This document shows positions 24,196-36,865 of a DNA stretch of 64,000 nucleotides, in pieces; position 1 is the first letter of the stretch; each line of letters starts with the position of its first letter. The position numbers and the translations under genes were made by a program. The stretch comes from Otis tarda (lineage: Eukaryota; Chordata; Aves; Otidiformes; Otididae), in NCBI GenBank assembly GCA_026413225.1, contig CM048552.1, positions 163,506,053 to 163,570,052 on the forward strand, in the 5' to 3' direction. The notes beneath the pieces were generated by a model. That model saw only the letters and a list, made by a program, of their open reading frames with translations, did no database searches and was not told where the DNA came from.

Positions 24196-27143
24196 AGAAT
24201 CATATAGAATCATAGAATGGTTAGAGTTGGAAGGGACCTTCAAAGGTCATCTAGTCCAACCCCCCTGCAAGAGCAGGGACATCCCTGACTAGATCAGGTT
24301 GCTCGGAGCCTCATCCAGCCTGGCCTTGAACACTTCCAGGGATGGGGCATCCACCACCTCTCTGGGCAACCTGTTCCAGTGCTCTACAACTCTCATTGTA
24401 AAAAATTTTTTTCTAATATCTAATCTAAACCTACCTCCTTCTAATTTAAACCCATTACCCCTTGTCCTATCACAACAGGCCCTACTGAATAGTTTCTCCC
24501 CATCTTTCCTGTAGGCTCCCTTGAGGTATTGGAAGACCGCTATCAGGTCTCCCTGGAGCCTCCTCTTCTCCAGGCTGAACAGCCCCAACTCTCTCAGCCT
24601 GTCCTCATAGGAGAGGTGCTCCAGCCCTCTGATCATCTTGGTGGCCCTCCTCTGGACCCTTTCCAACTGGTCCATGTCCTTCTTGTGTTGGGGGCTCCAG
24701 AACTGGACGCAGTACTCCAGGTGGGGTCTCACCAGGGCAGAGTAGAGGGGCAGAATCACCTCCCTCAACCTGCTGGCCACGCTCCTCTTGATGCAGCCCA
24801 GGATGCGGTTGGCCTTCTGGGCTGCAAGGGCGCATTGCCCGCTCATGTTGAGCCTCTCGTCTACCAGCACTCCCAAGTCTTTCTCCTCAGGGCTGCTCTC
24901 AATCCATTCTCTGCCCAGCCTGTATTTGTGCCTGGGATTGCCACGACCCAGGTGCAGGACCTTGCACTTGGCCTGGTTGAACTTCATGAGGTTGGCACGG
25001 GCCCACCTCTCCAGCCCGTCAAGGTCCCTCTGGATGGCATCCCTCCCTTCCAGCGAGTCGACGGCACCACACAGCTTGGTGTCATCGGCGAACTTGCTGA
25101 GGGTGCACTCTATCCCACTGTCCATGTCGCCGACAAAGATGTTGAACAGGGCCGGGCCCAACACGGACCCCTGAGGGATGCCACTGGTGACCGGTCTCCA
25201 CTTGGACATTGAGCCGTTGACCACCACTCTCTGAGTGCGGCCATCCAGCCAACTCCTTATCCACCGAGTGGTCCATCCATCGAATCCATGCCTCTCTAAT
25301 TTAGAGAGAAGGATGTCATGCGGGACAGTGTCAAAAGCTTTGCACTAGTCCAGGTAGACGATATCCGTTGCCCGTCCCTTGTCCACCGATGCTGTTACCC
25401 CGTCATAAAAGGCCACCAAATTGGTCAGGCACGATCTGCCCTTGGTGAAGCCATGTTGGCTGTCACCAACCACCTCCTTGCTCTCCATGTGCCTTAGCAT
25501 GGTTTCCAGGAGAATCTGCTCCATGACCTTGCCAGGCACAGAGGTGAGGCTGACCGGCCTGTAGTTGCCCGGGTCTTCCTTACTCCCCTTTTTAAAAATG
25601 GGGGTTATGTTCCCTCTCTTCCAGTCATCGGGGACCTCACCAGACCGCCACGATTTCTCAAATATGATGGCCAGTGGCTTGGCAACTTCATCCGCCAGTT
25701 CCTTCAGGACGCGCGGATGGATCTCATCAGGCCCCATGGACTTGTGCACCTTCAAGTTCCTTAGATGGTCCTGAACCTGCTCTTCGAGCACCGTGGGCGG
25801 TTCTTCATCCTCACAGTCCCTGCCTGTGCCTTCCACAGCTTGGGTGGGGAGACAAGAGCCCTTATCAGTGAAGACTGAGGCAAAAAAGTCGTTGAATACC
25901 TTAGCCTTCTCCACATCCCGGGTAACCACGACACCCGTTACCTTCCGGAGGGGGCCTACATTCTCCTTGGACTTTCTTTTGTCCCCTACATACCTGTAAA
26001 AGCTTTTCTTGTTACTTTTTATATCCCTGGCCAGATTGAATTCCATCAGGGCTTTAGCCTTCCTCACCCTATCTCTGGCCGCTCGCACAGCCACTCGGTA
26101 GTCCTCCCAGGCTACCTGTCCCCGCTTCCACCCTCTATAGGCTTCCTTCTTTACTTTCAGTTGGTCCAGGAGCTCCTTGCTCATCCACGCTGGCCTCCTG
26201 GCCTTTTTGCCCGACTTCTTCTTCATCGGGATGCACCTCTGCTGAGCTTGGAGGAGGTGCTCCTTAAATATGGATGAACTTTCCTGGGCCCCTCTTCCCT
26301 CCAGGGCCGCCTCCCATGGCACTTTGCCCATGAGGTTCCTGAAGAGGCCGAAGTCCGCCTTCCTGAAATCTAGGGCAGAGAGCTTGCTGTGCAGTTTCCT
26401 CGCCGCCCCGTGGATCTTGAATTCCACCGCGTCATGGTCACTGCAGCCAAGGCTGTCCGTCAGTTTCACGTCCCCCACCAGCCCCTCCCTGTTGGTGAGC
26501 ACAAGGTCCAGCATGGCACCCCTCCTTGTCGGCTCCTCTATCGCCTGCAGGAGGAAGTTATCGTCCACACATTCCAGGAACCTCCTGGACTGCCTGTGCC
26601 CTGCCGCGTTGTCTCTCCAACAGATGTCAGGGTGGTTGAAGTCCCCCATGAGGACCAGGGCTTGTGACCGCTGTGAGGCTGCTCCTATCTGGCTATAGAG
26701 CGCCTCGTCCGCTCTGTCTTCCTGGCCAGGCGGCCTGTAACAGACCCCCACCGTAACATCCCCCGTCCGTCCCTGTCCTCTGATCTTGACCCATAAGCTC
26801 TCTGTCAGCTCCTCCCCCATCCCCAGGCGGAGCTCCACGCACTCCAGCCGGTTGCTGACATAGAGAGCGACACCCCCTCCTTGTCTTCCCTGCCTGTCTT
26901 TTATAAAAAGCCTGTACCCCTCCATGTTGACGCTCCAGTCGTAAGAGTCGTCCCACCACGTCTCCGTGATGCCAACAAGGTCGTAGCCCTGCTCGCGCGC
27001 ACGCATCTCCAGCTCTTCCTGTTTATTCCCCATGCTGCGTGCGTTGGTATAGAGACACTTCAGCAGGGTCCTTGATAAAACCGACTTGCTGGCTGGAGTG
27101 ACAGGTGTTCTTTTGTATCGCAGATTAGGTTTATTTGCACCTA
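24196..27143 (-). mobile_element. CR1 LINE, 2.95 kb, young, 5'-truncated
   Basis: A minus-strand CR1 with the 3' tail reading ATTCTATG, ATTCTATATG, ATTCTAAG at 24196-24230. The 3' UTR follows (GACCTTTGAAGGTCCCTTCC on minus, with the CCTGCAAGAGCAGGG hairpin), and then ORF2. Only ORF1, the 5' UTR and the very start of ORF2 are missing. Endonuclease, linker, reverse transcriptase and C-terminal region are in one frame, broken by a single stop. The pieces at 37427-38121 and 60129-60652 belong to the same or a close subfamily. It splits a large LTR, so it is younger than that LTR. Its GC content is far above the surrounding desert. Long plus-strand frames here (24529-25212, 24788-25174) are antisense shadows. 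Confidence 0.95.
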
Positions 27144-27147
27144 ATCT
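24289..27147 (-). pseudogene. CR1 ORF2 (endonuclease plus reverse transcriptase), one in-frame stop
   Basis: ORF2 of a CR1 LINE encodes an APE-type endonuclease and a reverse transcriptase that together perform target-primed reverse transcription. The frame is open from the 5' truncation point; 38 codons precede the first Met at 27033, ending [11 protein letters not shown]. Endonuclease motifs are intact: ITETWW (residues 22-27 from that Met), [11 protein letters not shown], and CSDHDAVEF. Reverse-transcriptase motifs follow: [25 protein letters not shown] and [11 protein letters not shown]. After YLD a TAG stop (25345-25347) replaces the Phe codon of the motif A stretch DFSKAFD. The same frame then continues through 39 codons and 312 more from Met 25227, with [10 protein letters not shown] and the catalytic FADD, ending [10 protein letters not shown]-like at 24289. 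No frameshift is present across about 950 codons. As it stands the copy cannot make a full reverse transcriptase. Confidence 0.93.
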
Positions 27148-27148
27148 T
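27144..27148 (+). repeat. Candidate CR1 target duplication ATCTT, right copy
   Basis: Second ATCTT flanking the CR1; see the left copy at 24191-24195. Confidence 0.45.
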
Positions 27149-27455
27149 CATTATGGGCTGCAGGGGAATTTCTGTTCTGGCACCTGAAGCACCTCCTACC
27201 CCTCCTTCTTCTCTCATTTTGGTGTCTACAAGGCTGTTTCTCTTGCATGTTTTTCACTCCTCTCTCACACAGCTGCTGACAGCATTTGGTACCCTTTCTT
27301 AAATATGTTATCACAGAGGCATCACCAGTGTCTCTGATTGTTTTAGCTTTGACCTCCAGCAGGTCAGTCTTGGAGCCAGCTTAGACTGGCTCTGTCCGGC
27401 ATAAGAGCAGCTTCTGGTGTCTTCTTTCAAACTATTGCCACATACTACAGTGTTA
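27149..27455 (-). mobile_element. Large avian LTR, third copy, right part
   Basis: Continues the LTR interrupted at 24190. It reads CATTATGGGCTGCAGGGGAA, GCACCTGAAGCACCTCCTAC, TCATTTTGGTGTCTACAAGG, TTAAATATGTTATCACAGAG and TCTTGGAGCCAGCTTAGACT, in the order expected for the 5' half of this LTR family on the minus strand. It fades out near CTATTGCCACATACTACAGT; the exact outer end is uncertain. No target duplication pairing with the 23487 end was found. Confidence 0.85.
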
Positions 27456-30400
27456 AGTAATGTGACATTTCTATCATTACTATATTTTGGGACAAAAAGT
27501 AGGTTCTTCTCTTTTTTTTTTTTTTCCCACGTGTAGATTTAATTCATGTTCAGAGATCTTGAATGGTTCCATGGCACATCTTAGGAAGTCAAACTGTGCT
27601 TCAGAGGTAGCAAGGTCTGAATTTATCTCTCAACAACCTCTTATTTTTAATGATCTTGTACTCCTTTTCCATTTTCTAACACAATAGATTTGGTTTTTGC
27701 CTGTGCTAATAAGGCATTATGTTGATGTGACTGTGCAGAGTATCTGGCTTGTCTTGCCCTGAACTCGGAGACATTTCTGAGGATGAACTAAGACCTAAGT
27801 TTTTTGATAGTCTAAAGAGAGTCTGTTGACCATAGATGAGTTTAGGTGACTATGTTGGATACAGAATGTGTAAATGTCAGAAGTGAGCATGAATTACACA
27901 ACTAATAGTATATGATTTAGAAGTATTTCCTTAGCTAATATAAGTTTTTGTCATTCAGGTAGTATATTAGAAAAATGATTGGGGAAATCTGATGAATTTT
28001 TTTGGCCTTGTAGAGAGCATATCAGACTGCCTTACTCTTAGCATTATAATGGACTCACAAGTCTTAATTATTCTTAGAATCAGCAGTATTATCTCAAGAA
28101 TCCATTGTAGATTAATCTTTGTTAAGTGGCACACTTCCAAATTGCTCCTGATCATAGGGCACTTTTTTGGACCTTCTTCACTTTTTACGACTTGAAATAA
28201 AATTACAGCATGATATATATGATTTTATCCATTAATATTGACTATTGCTCTGCTTATCTCCTAAACTGGAAATGACATACTGTAAAGGAGGTGACTGTGA
28301 AGCAGTTAAATATTCCACATAATGTATGTCTAATATAGACATTTTTTTTCATTAATCATTCTGCATAGATTTTCCACTTCATTCCAACAGTTTTCAATTA
28401 CAGTAGTAAGAATTAGAATTACTTTTAAACAGTAAACTTTCTTCTGTATCAAGTATTAGTTGTAGCAACATTAGTTATGTCTAATTCCTAGGAAAAATGA
28501 GTTATGACAGATTTATGTATTTTTTATTTTATTTCCTCACAGGTAGCCAGCCATACAAATTGACGAGTGAAGAAATTATTTAAGGGTTAGGCATTAAGTA
28601 ACCATAATGAAATACTAGCGTACTAGCTTACTTGCAGGCAGCAGGAGTTGTGGGAAATTTAGTAAATGAATTCATAAGAGAAGGAAGTCTATTTAAAGAA
28701 AATCTTTACAACATGATGGAATAAATTCAGCTTAAATTCTGAACACTGAAATATGCTTAATTCGTAGTAATTGTTGCTTTATTAGATTTGGGCTCTGATA
28801 TATCTTTCCCTTTTTATTTTAAATACCACGTGAATCAGAATATGTCATACAAGTATCATATGCATTAGAATATGGAATTGTTGACTTTCAAGTGAGTTCT
28901 TAACCAGAATGTAGGGTTAAGCAACTTACTATTTTTACTGTATGACTACTATAAGTATGCAAAATTATGGCTTGCTCGTATTTCCTCATAATTCATCTAT
29001 TTCAGGCTATTAACACCTGTTCAGGTGTCTGTGCAACATGCCTGCATTGTGTAGGTTTTTTTTTTGGTTGAAAAATTATTAAGTAATACATAGGGAAAAA
29101 TATAAGCATATACTGAATAGAAAAACTTTTTAATGTATGTTCCCATTCCTCTGTATTTTCTCTGACTGTATCACATTTTTATTTTTAAAAATTTTATCTT
29201 CCTCATTATAAAATTATTCAATTCCTGGTATGGGCTAGAATAAGCTTTTTTTTTTTATGTCTATACCTATATGAAGAACAGAAGATAAGGGTAAAGTTTT
29301 TGTTCAAGATAAACAAATAAGCTATCATTCATTATGTAAATTAGGTTCACATCTGGAAAAGGCAGTTTGTTATATATGAGTCATCATATACAAACTCATA
29401 AACAGGAAATATTTTTTATTAGAATAACAATAAGAACTAATTTCCATTAGTGAACATCCTCAAATGTGGTGTTTTACTACACTAGAAGTAGAAAGATTTG
29501 CTCCTTAGTGGGAGAAATGGGACTACTAAATCCTCAGGGATACAACACTCTCTTGTATTTGCTTCTTTTTTTTGTGAAGTCTCTTCCATCACTCGTATGA
29601 CTTTCAGGAAAGCTTCTTTTCTGTACATAATTCAAATCTAAAAGAATTTTGACTTGATGCCTAGAAAGCAATTTAGTGAGCAATTTAGTTTTTGAAGGGA
29701 GTACTAAAGTTATCCCATAGCTTTTGCTCTCAAGAACAGAAACAACCGAAGTGGAAGACTGTCAAATTTAGTTTTGAAAGAGCACTCTTCAAGACTCTGA
29801 AAGGAAAAAATCCTAGCAGTGATCTGAAGGAGAAAGGAGTTAAAGATTTTCCCCTTTTCCATCTCTCTTTTTTTTTTTTTGAAGCATAAGCTTCATTATT
29901 TTATTGTTGACTGGATGTCACAGAAAGAAGTTTTTCTAAGCTGCTAAGCTGCTAAAGATCCAAAAGAGAAAATATCCAGAAAGAAGATAAATATATGTGA
30001 TACCTAAACAAAGAGAGATTTCAAATTGAAAACAATACCACAATAATTTAAAAGATAAATCTCTAGACAGGAACAAAGATTTTAAAGATAATTGGATATT
30101 TTTTTTTCTTATTCTGTGACAAAGCAATCTGATACAATTTTAAGTCCCCTGAATGTCAGGTGTGTTACAGTTGCCAAAAAAAAAAAAGGCCTACTGGTGT
30201 GGAGAGTCAATTCCATTGTATAAAGAGTCTAATTGAACAGATAAATTTTAATTTTTGTACTCATCTAGCTTTTGACTCACTGAATAATATCTTAAGGTAA
30301 AATCTAAATGTATCATGAGATCTCCACCACATAGTTTATCTTATTTTTAGAAGAAATCATTGATATAAAGTAGGAATAAATATCACCTACAGAATTAATA

Positions 30401-31391
30401 ATTTTAATTATGGGAATTCTACTAACTGTAAAGTCAGAGAAGTCTCCAGATTACAACAGGTTCACTAAACTCTTTACTATTGCAGCTACTATGTAAACAC
30501 AGATCCTGTGTATATCTCAATAGTTTTTGGTTTTTTTTTTTTTTAATGGAACACCCTCATTGCTGTTGGATACACTGCCAAATCTAGAAGTAGGAACTAC
30601 TAATGACCCTTCAGCATCAATATACAGAACAAGACTATAGATATAGTGTTGGTATCTGCTACTTCAAATTAGTTCTCTGTTTTACTCCATAATGATGAGG
30701 CTTTCTTATACCTGAAAGAGCTGGCAAATGTATCACAAAATTAAAGATTAATATTGCTGAATTATGATGGAAAAAAAATTGTATTGGAAATTTAAAAAGG
30801 AAAGCAAGGAAAATATTAGATCAAATAATGAACTAGACTCTCCCTTTGTCTCAGGCAAAATGGAAAACCGCACTATGGTTAACCTGGGCACAAATATTAC
30901 AGGGCAGAAAAGGATTAAAGATGCTTTATAGGTGACATAGTACAGCATGTTTGGAATGAAAATGTGTATCTTAAGAAGAAAATTACATGTCTCAGCTCCA
31001 CACAAGACACAATATTATCTCCCCTCCCACCCCCCCACCACCTTTCCATGATTTCACCATGTGGTCCATTGATCCCTTGCCTTGGGTGACTGGAGTACCA
31101 GGACTGCTGCTTGCTTTAGGCATAGCACAGCAATGAATCATCTTAAAGCTAATTGGGAAGAAAATAGCCTGCGAGGTTTTGAAAGATTCTCAAATTGAGA
31201 AATTAATGGCATTCTATTGTTTTCACACTACAGTAATTCTTCAGATTATAACAGTCCATCTTCCGTTTCTTCCTTGCATAGATCTGTTCGGTATGTGTAG
31301 CTACATTACAGGTATGGAAACATGACATCTATGTATAAACAAGTATTTGAGTAATTTCAGTGTTAAGGAATTGTAGCTACTACAAAGGTTA

Positions 31392-31411
31392 TTTTTTTTT
31401 TAAAAAAAAAA
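31392..31411 (+). repeat. T10A10 self-complementary tract
   Basis: Ten T followed directly by ten A. Such poly(dA:dT) blocks are stiff and disfavour nucleosomes; no other context is visible. Confidence 0.88.
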
Positions 31412-32940
31412 GAAAACAAAGAAGAAACACATCTTTTTTCATGTAGACAGTGACAAAAGTATAATACCTATGCACTGCTCACATGTACATTCTGTCTTAT
31501 GGAAATTGTCAGGTACAATAGGACTCACAGTGTGCTAGCAAGACAGTATGCTGGTCAATGACACAATGTCTTAAAGTCCTAAACTTCTTCTTGTTCTAAG
31601 AAACTTTTAGAATAAATCTTCGATATTATTGGAGTTTATTTAGGTGACACACTGGGATTTTTTTGCTTCCCCTCCCCCTCATTTTAAAAAGTTTATTTTT
31701 ACTCATCACTTAAATGGAAATAAAAAAGAATAAAAGAAAATGGTAGACGTGAATAATGAAGAGCACAGGAAGTTTGCAAGATAATAATACAGTGGATAAA
31801 ATGTTAATGGTTATACACAAATTGCTTCTTAATAAATCAGAAAAATAGTGAGCAAGGAAATGCCAAGAGGCTTCCTGTACATCCGTTAAAATTGCACCCT
31901 TTGATTAAATCAATAAACCAAGAGGTAACATTTTCTTCTACAGATTTGAAATAAAATGAAAGACTTGCATCCAATTATACATTAATGTTATTGCATTAAA
32001 AATTATAAACTTTTTTTTAATAACTAGTTATGCTGTTTATTGAAAGAAATAAATCCACTTTACTTTCATTACTGGGTATTTAAAGATTCTTGAAATGTTA
32101 ATGTCTGAGGGGTCATAAACCAGATTGAGGAACATTGCAGCTTGTCTCACTTTTTCAATTTCAGTGAATGGTGTCTTCATGTCCCGACTCCTTTTCAAGG
32201 CAGGCCAGCTGTTCACTGGATTTTTTCTTTTTCTACTCCTTTTGTGGTTATTTGGGGGCAAGAGGAAGGGAGAAGTGTATTGTGTTTCTTTCAAGCACTG
32301 TCAGGGAATCAAGGAAGGAAGTAGGTTGTGATAAAAAAAACGTAAAGATAACCCCAAGCAAACCCAGGACTGAGGAGGAATCAATCCCCATCATGTGCGC
32401 AATTCCAGGTAAGAACTCAGGATGGTGATGACTTCTTGAAAATCTACCTTCTCCCCTCAGTTCTTTAAAGATCCAGTGGGAGGTTGAGCATAACATTGAA
32501 AAACAGGAGTAAATACTTGAAGGTTATGCACAACAATTATAATTTTTCTATTAATGAGGTATTTCTGAATCATATGGACTGTTAAATCATTAATAGGTGT
32601 AATTTGTGTCTCAACGTATAGGGTACATTTCCTTTCCCCAGAACAATAATCTGAATGTAACATAACTGAAAAGATTAAATGGTGGAGTGGAAAATTCAAC
32701 CTCTGTTTTAAGATTGAATAAAAGAATGATTATAAAAGAGTGATTTCTTGCACCAGAATATGTTCAAAAGAAAATAACACAAATTAGATAAGTGATCAAG
32801 TATGTTACACAAAATTTACCTGGATGACATCCCAGATTTCAAATGAATGATGTAATAATTGGGTTTTTTGATAGTTTTGAAGTTATGTTTCTGTTCTGCT
32901 TATGAAAAAAAAAAAACCTCAAAAAATTTGTTCTTATCTC

Positions 32941-32965
32941 ATTAAAAAAACAGGGTTTTTTTAAT
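32941..32965 (+). repeat. 11-bp perfect inverted repeat with 3-nt loop
   Basis: ATTAAAAAAAC (32941-32951), loop AGG, then GTTTTTTTAAT (32955-32965). The arms are exactly complementary, so the sequence can form a hairpin or small cruciform. No gene end is nearby. Confidence 0.85.
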
Positions 32966-35900
32966 TATTATTTTTTTCTTTCACAATTTGTCAAAGTGGG
33001 GAAAAACACCCTTTTCCTTGCTGCTAGCTCTAGTTATCATATATAAGCAACAAGAGTTTAGCAAAAGCCCAATAATCTATATATATACACTAAAGCGGGA
33101 AACACTACTATTTTATTAAGAAAATGGGTGAGACTATCTTATCATTTTGGTTCAGACCATGAGTATACTTTTAAAGGGAATCTGCAAATTGTCACATTTA
33201 CTTAGGACTTGCTTTGTTGCAGGCAGTAGTTTTCAACTTGAGTGGATTAACTGAATGATGAGCTCCAAGAATTCAACTGATGCCTCAACTTGTTGATGAA
33301 TATTTAGTCTAGGATCAAGTTTTTCTTTTTTTTTTTCTTGACTAAAACTCCAGCAATGCATATGGTGTGGATATTGAGTTCTCAAAATCCTGTTAATCTA
33401 CACAACTACTTTTATTTATATGTGCCACAATATATGCTAATGTAGACGTACCGATGCTGCACAAGATGGTATTGCAAAAATACATCCACTAAACATGACT
33501 AAGAGCAGGTTCTTTTCCTAAGATTTTAGATAGCTGTATTGATTATTAAAAAAAAAATCCAGAACCTATCTGCTATCTAGGTTTTGGCTGTACAAAAAAA
33601 TAACATAACATTGAACTTTTAGTGCTTGTCTACATGAAGGTTTCCTACTTAGTCGTATTTTGGACCTCCTGAAGTACAACTGTACCTTTCATATATTTAA
33701 GTTTCACTGAAACATGAGAACATACTTATCCATTTCCTGAAAGGATTAATGTGTTTTAGGTCAATTAGATGATTGACAGAAACACTGGTAGTCAGCTACA
33801 ATGTGCTACAATTTAAAAAAAAAAAAAAGTATTTTCCTAATATTAATATCCACATTAATAACTTTAAAGCAACAGCCTTGAGTTGATGTAGATTATTATT
33901 TGAAAGGAAATCATACTATTTGCCATAAAAAAAAACCTAAACAAAACTATTGTACTGATTGCAATTTTATTTGAGGCAGAAGAAAAAGCTTTCATTTCCA
34001 GTACTTATTCCCACGAGTCTGATTTTATTTAGATTCTCAAATTATAATAGCCTGAGCTATAAAACATAACAAATTTCACTGAATTCCCCATCCTCAGATT
34101 CTAAAGAATTAGTTTCAGGAAAGAATATAACTCAAGCTTAGTATTATTAGAACTTTCCCTTCAGCTCTCTAAATGTAGCAATTAGCCTTTTTTTTTTTTT
34201 TAATCTAAAGCAAGCTTGTAAAAAGGTCACACACATAAAAACAGTGCAAGATCTTTTAAATGCATCCTCCGTGTATACACTTCAGCTTTAAGTCATATGT
34301 GTCCAGAGTTTTTAACAGAAGCTACAACTACATAGAGCATGAAGGAAGGATAATCTAAAAATCTCATGTAAAATCCCATTAGCTGTTTAAAGCTAGCCAA
34401 TGAGAAAAAAAAAAAGCATGGGGCTATTTCTGATCTGCTGGCAGGTTTTTTTTTTTTTGTGGTAAAGATGCATAAACTGCAGAACTGCTCTGAACCTATC
34501 GCTCAAAACTGAGTGTGTACTGCAAATATTTTTTTACAAAGACATGCAATTTATGTCTTTTCTTTCTTCTTATTTTCAAATATTTTGTTTTGAGCTATTT
34601 TGTTTTCCATTTCATATATCAGTTGCAAGATTAATTACAGATTGTGAGATCAAATTCCATTTTAGCTTTATGACTTTCAAATCCACAGTTGTGATTTTCC
34701 TATTCCCATATGGATTTCTTAATCATCAACACATAGTCTATGAGAAATCATGCATCATAGCTTGTGCTGTAGCTGATTCATGGTAAGGCAAGGAGCAGAA
34801 ATAGTAGAGCATAGTCTATAGCAGTTGGCTGAGGCTCTGATTCTTGCTATAGGGCTATTCATGCTTATTTAATTGTGCTGGGTCAAAGAATAGATCCAGA
34901 AACAATTAACAGTGAACAAATATTGTAATTTTAGCCTTGAAGTTTAATGCGTTCCATAACTTCAGGTTGATGGAGAATAAGCACTTTTCTGGAAAAGTAG
35001 GAGTAAAGTAAAAAAGATAGTTTTACGTGATGGTTTGTCTTAAATTTGTTCTTACCCATGCAGAACTCTGGAATATAATTTGTTTTATCCCATTCCAACC
35101 TAGAAGATCTTTCATGGCCAAGACCTTAGGCATGGGGACATCGTGCCTGCACTTGTCATTTTTTAGGTTACTATCATGTAGCTAGCCCAAAGATATGTTG
35201 TGGTCAGTGTTCTTTATACTCAGTTGAGTATATCAGCTTTATCGCTGTGGAGTTAGCGAACAAAGCGGGAAGTATAATCAGTATCTCTGAGGACTGTTGC
35301 CAGACAAACTGGAAATTAAGATGTTCTGATAAAGCCACATTAGTTGAAATACAGGAAAAGTTAGGGTACTACCTTACCATTAAACAGTGGTGACATAGGC
35401 AGGTGAGTCAGAAGGCAGTCATGTCAGGCCCAGAACAACCATCACTGAAGCTTTTACGTTACTGTAAACATATCAATGCATGTTGGATTATACTGAGTTT
35501 TCATTTCACTCCAGATTTCAGATTAAATTAGTAAATAGCTTTAAAGATAAAGAAACAAAATCTTTCATGAAGTTACTTTCCCTTGTAGTAACTTTCCCTA
35601 GTTACGACAGGTAACCCAAATAAAAGTAGGTGGTCTAAATAGTTTTCAGTAGGAGGAGGTGAGCCATGTTATGAAAACAGCTAAGATCTGCTGGAAAATA
35701 CATGTTATGTGTCATCCTGACAAATTCTGATGTGATCAAAGACAAGTAAATTGTAATCAATGCCATTGTAACACTGATGATTTACATTGACTGATATGTC
35801 AAAACAAGTTCTCAACAGAATAATGAGCCATATTCATGTCAATCATTTTTTCTTTCTTTCCTTGATTGTAATTCCTCAACTGTACAAGCAAACTTCATTA

Positions 35901-36508
35901 CAACAACCAAAGATATTCCAGTTCCAAGTAATCTGTCTACTTATGCAATACAGAATAGAGGTGAATGAATGAATCATCAGTTTACTGGCGAAGAAGAAAT
36001 AATGGACAGGCTTACATTTTACTTTAAATTTATGTATCTTACTTTAAATCATGTGCATCTAATTTAAGCTTATTGTCCTTTTAACACGGGTCAGTAGTCA
36101 GAAAAAAATTTCAATTTTTTCAAAATTAGTAGCTGCTCTTGAACTACGATATTGAAACACAATAGTGAATAATTGCTACAGTTGAAATACAGCAGCTTAT
36201 GGATCAAAGTTAAAAGAAACAGGTCATCTCAAAGTCTCCAGCTGGCAGATGAGTTCTAAATGACTGGTGAAAAGCAAATAGACAAAATACAAGTTGTGAG
36301 GTGTGCTTGGAAAAACAACGGCTGCCACAGAATGCTTCCAGGTAAAGCTTTAGGAATTTCAAATGTTGTTATGAACAGAAAAAGAAACATAAAATTTGAT
36401 AATGCTACTATTTTGTTTTGCAGCTTAGTTTTCTGCTCAAAACCAAGATATAGGAAATGCTACAACACCTGGCTGAAAAGTCCACTTAGTATTGCAATAA
36501 ACTCCAAT

Positions 36509-36513
36509 GTGTC
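36509..36513 (+). repeat. Target-site duplication GTGTC, left
   Basis: GTGTC lies directly before the LTR starting at 36514 and is repeated exactly at 36989-36993. Confidence 0.8.
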
Positions 36514-36567
36514 TGTTGTGGAAACTCACAAAAATAAAACTAGACGAGGTGATAAACTCAAATGGGA

Positions 36568-36573
36568 TTTATT
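36568..36573 (-). promoter_or_regulatory. LTR polyadenylation signal AATAAA
   Basis: Plus-strand TTTATT gives AATAAA on minus, placed between the TATA box and the LTR 3' end as expected for the R region. Confidence 0.65.
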
Positions 36574-36858
36574 TGTAACAAATTGATAATGAATTCAAAT
36601 TTCACTCTACTTTTAACTGAAATTGCTCTAAGGTTCTGATATCATTAACTATCCACAGGTTCAAAATATCACTCAGGACTTAATACGGCACTCAGGAATC
36701 CTGAAGATCCAAAATGGACAATCACTCACCTAACAAAGCAAAGGCTCTCAACCTCAAGGAGTTTCCTTAGGTGGCATCCTGTTCTAAGGGGAGAATCCCC
36801 CACTACACACCCACTGCTACAAGCAAGACTGGCTCAAACTCACCCTCTGGCAGGCTCC

Positions 36859-36865
36859 ATTTATA
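36859..36865 (-). promoter_or_regulatory. LTR TATA box
   Basis: TATAAAT on minus within GGGTATAAATGG, about 48 bp downstream of a CCAAT box at 36913-36917. The spacing matches a typical RNA polymerase II core promoter. Confidence 0.65.

Larger units (their letters stand above)
27456..36508. other. AT-rich non-coding desert, 9 kb
   Basis: No transposable element of a family I know and no convincing gene. It holds AT simple sequence, a C-rich patch near 31020-31043 (CCCCTCCCACCCCCCCACCA), a T10A10 block and an 11-bp hairpin (listed separately). A 258-bp minus-strand open frame at 32037-32294 is the only candidate exon and is discussed as a finding. An open frame at 36260-36586 runs into the LTR at 36514 and is chance. 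Confidence 0.5.

Noticed and set aside
24529-25212. 227-codon plus-strand open frame
   Set aside because: It is exactly antisense to the CR1 reverse-transcriptase region. GC-rich CR1 leaves few stops on the other strand, and no domain is visible.
36260-36586. 108-codon plus-strand open frame
   Set aside because: It crosses the sharp left border of a solo LTR (36514), so it is a chance joining of unrelated sequences.
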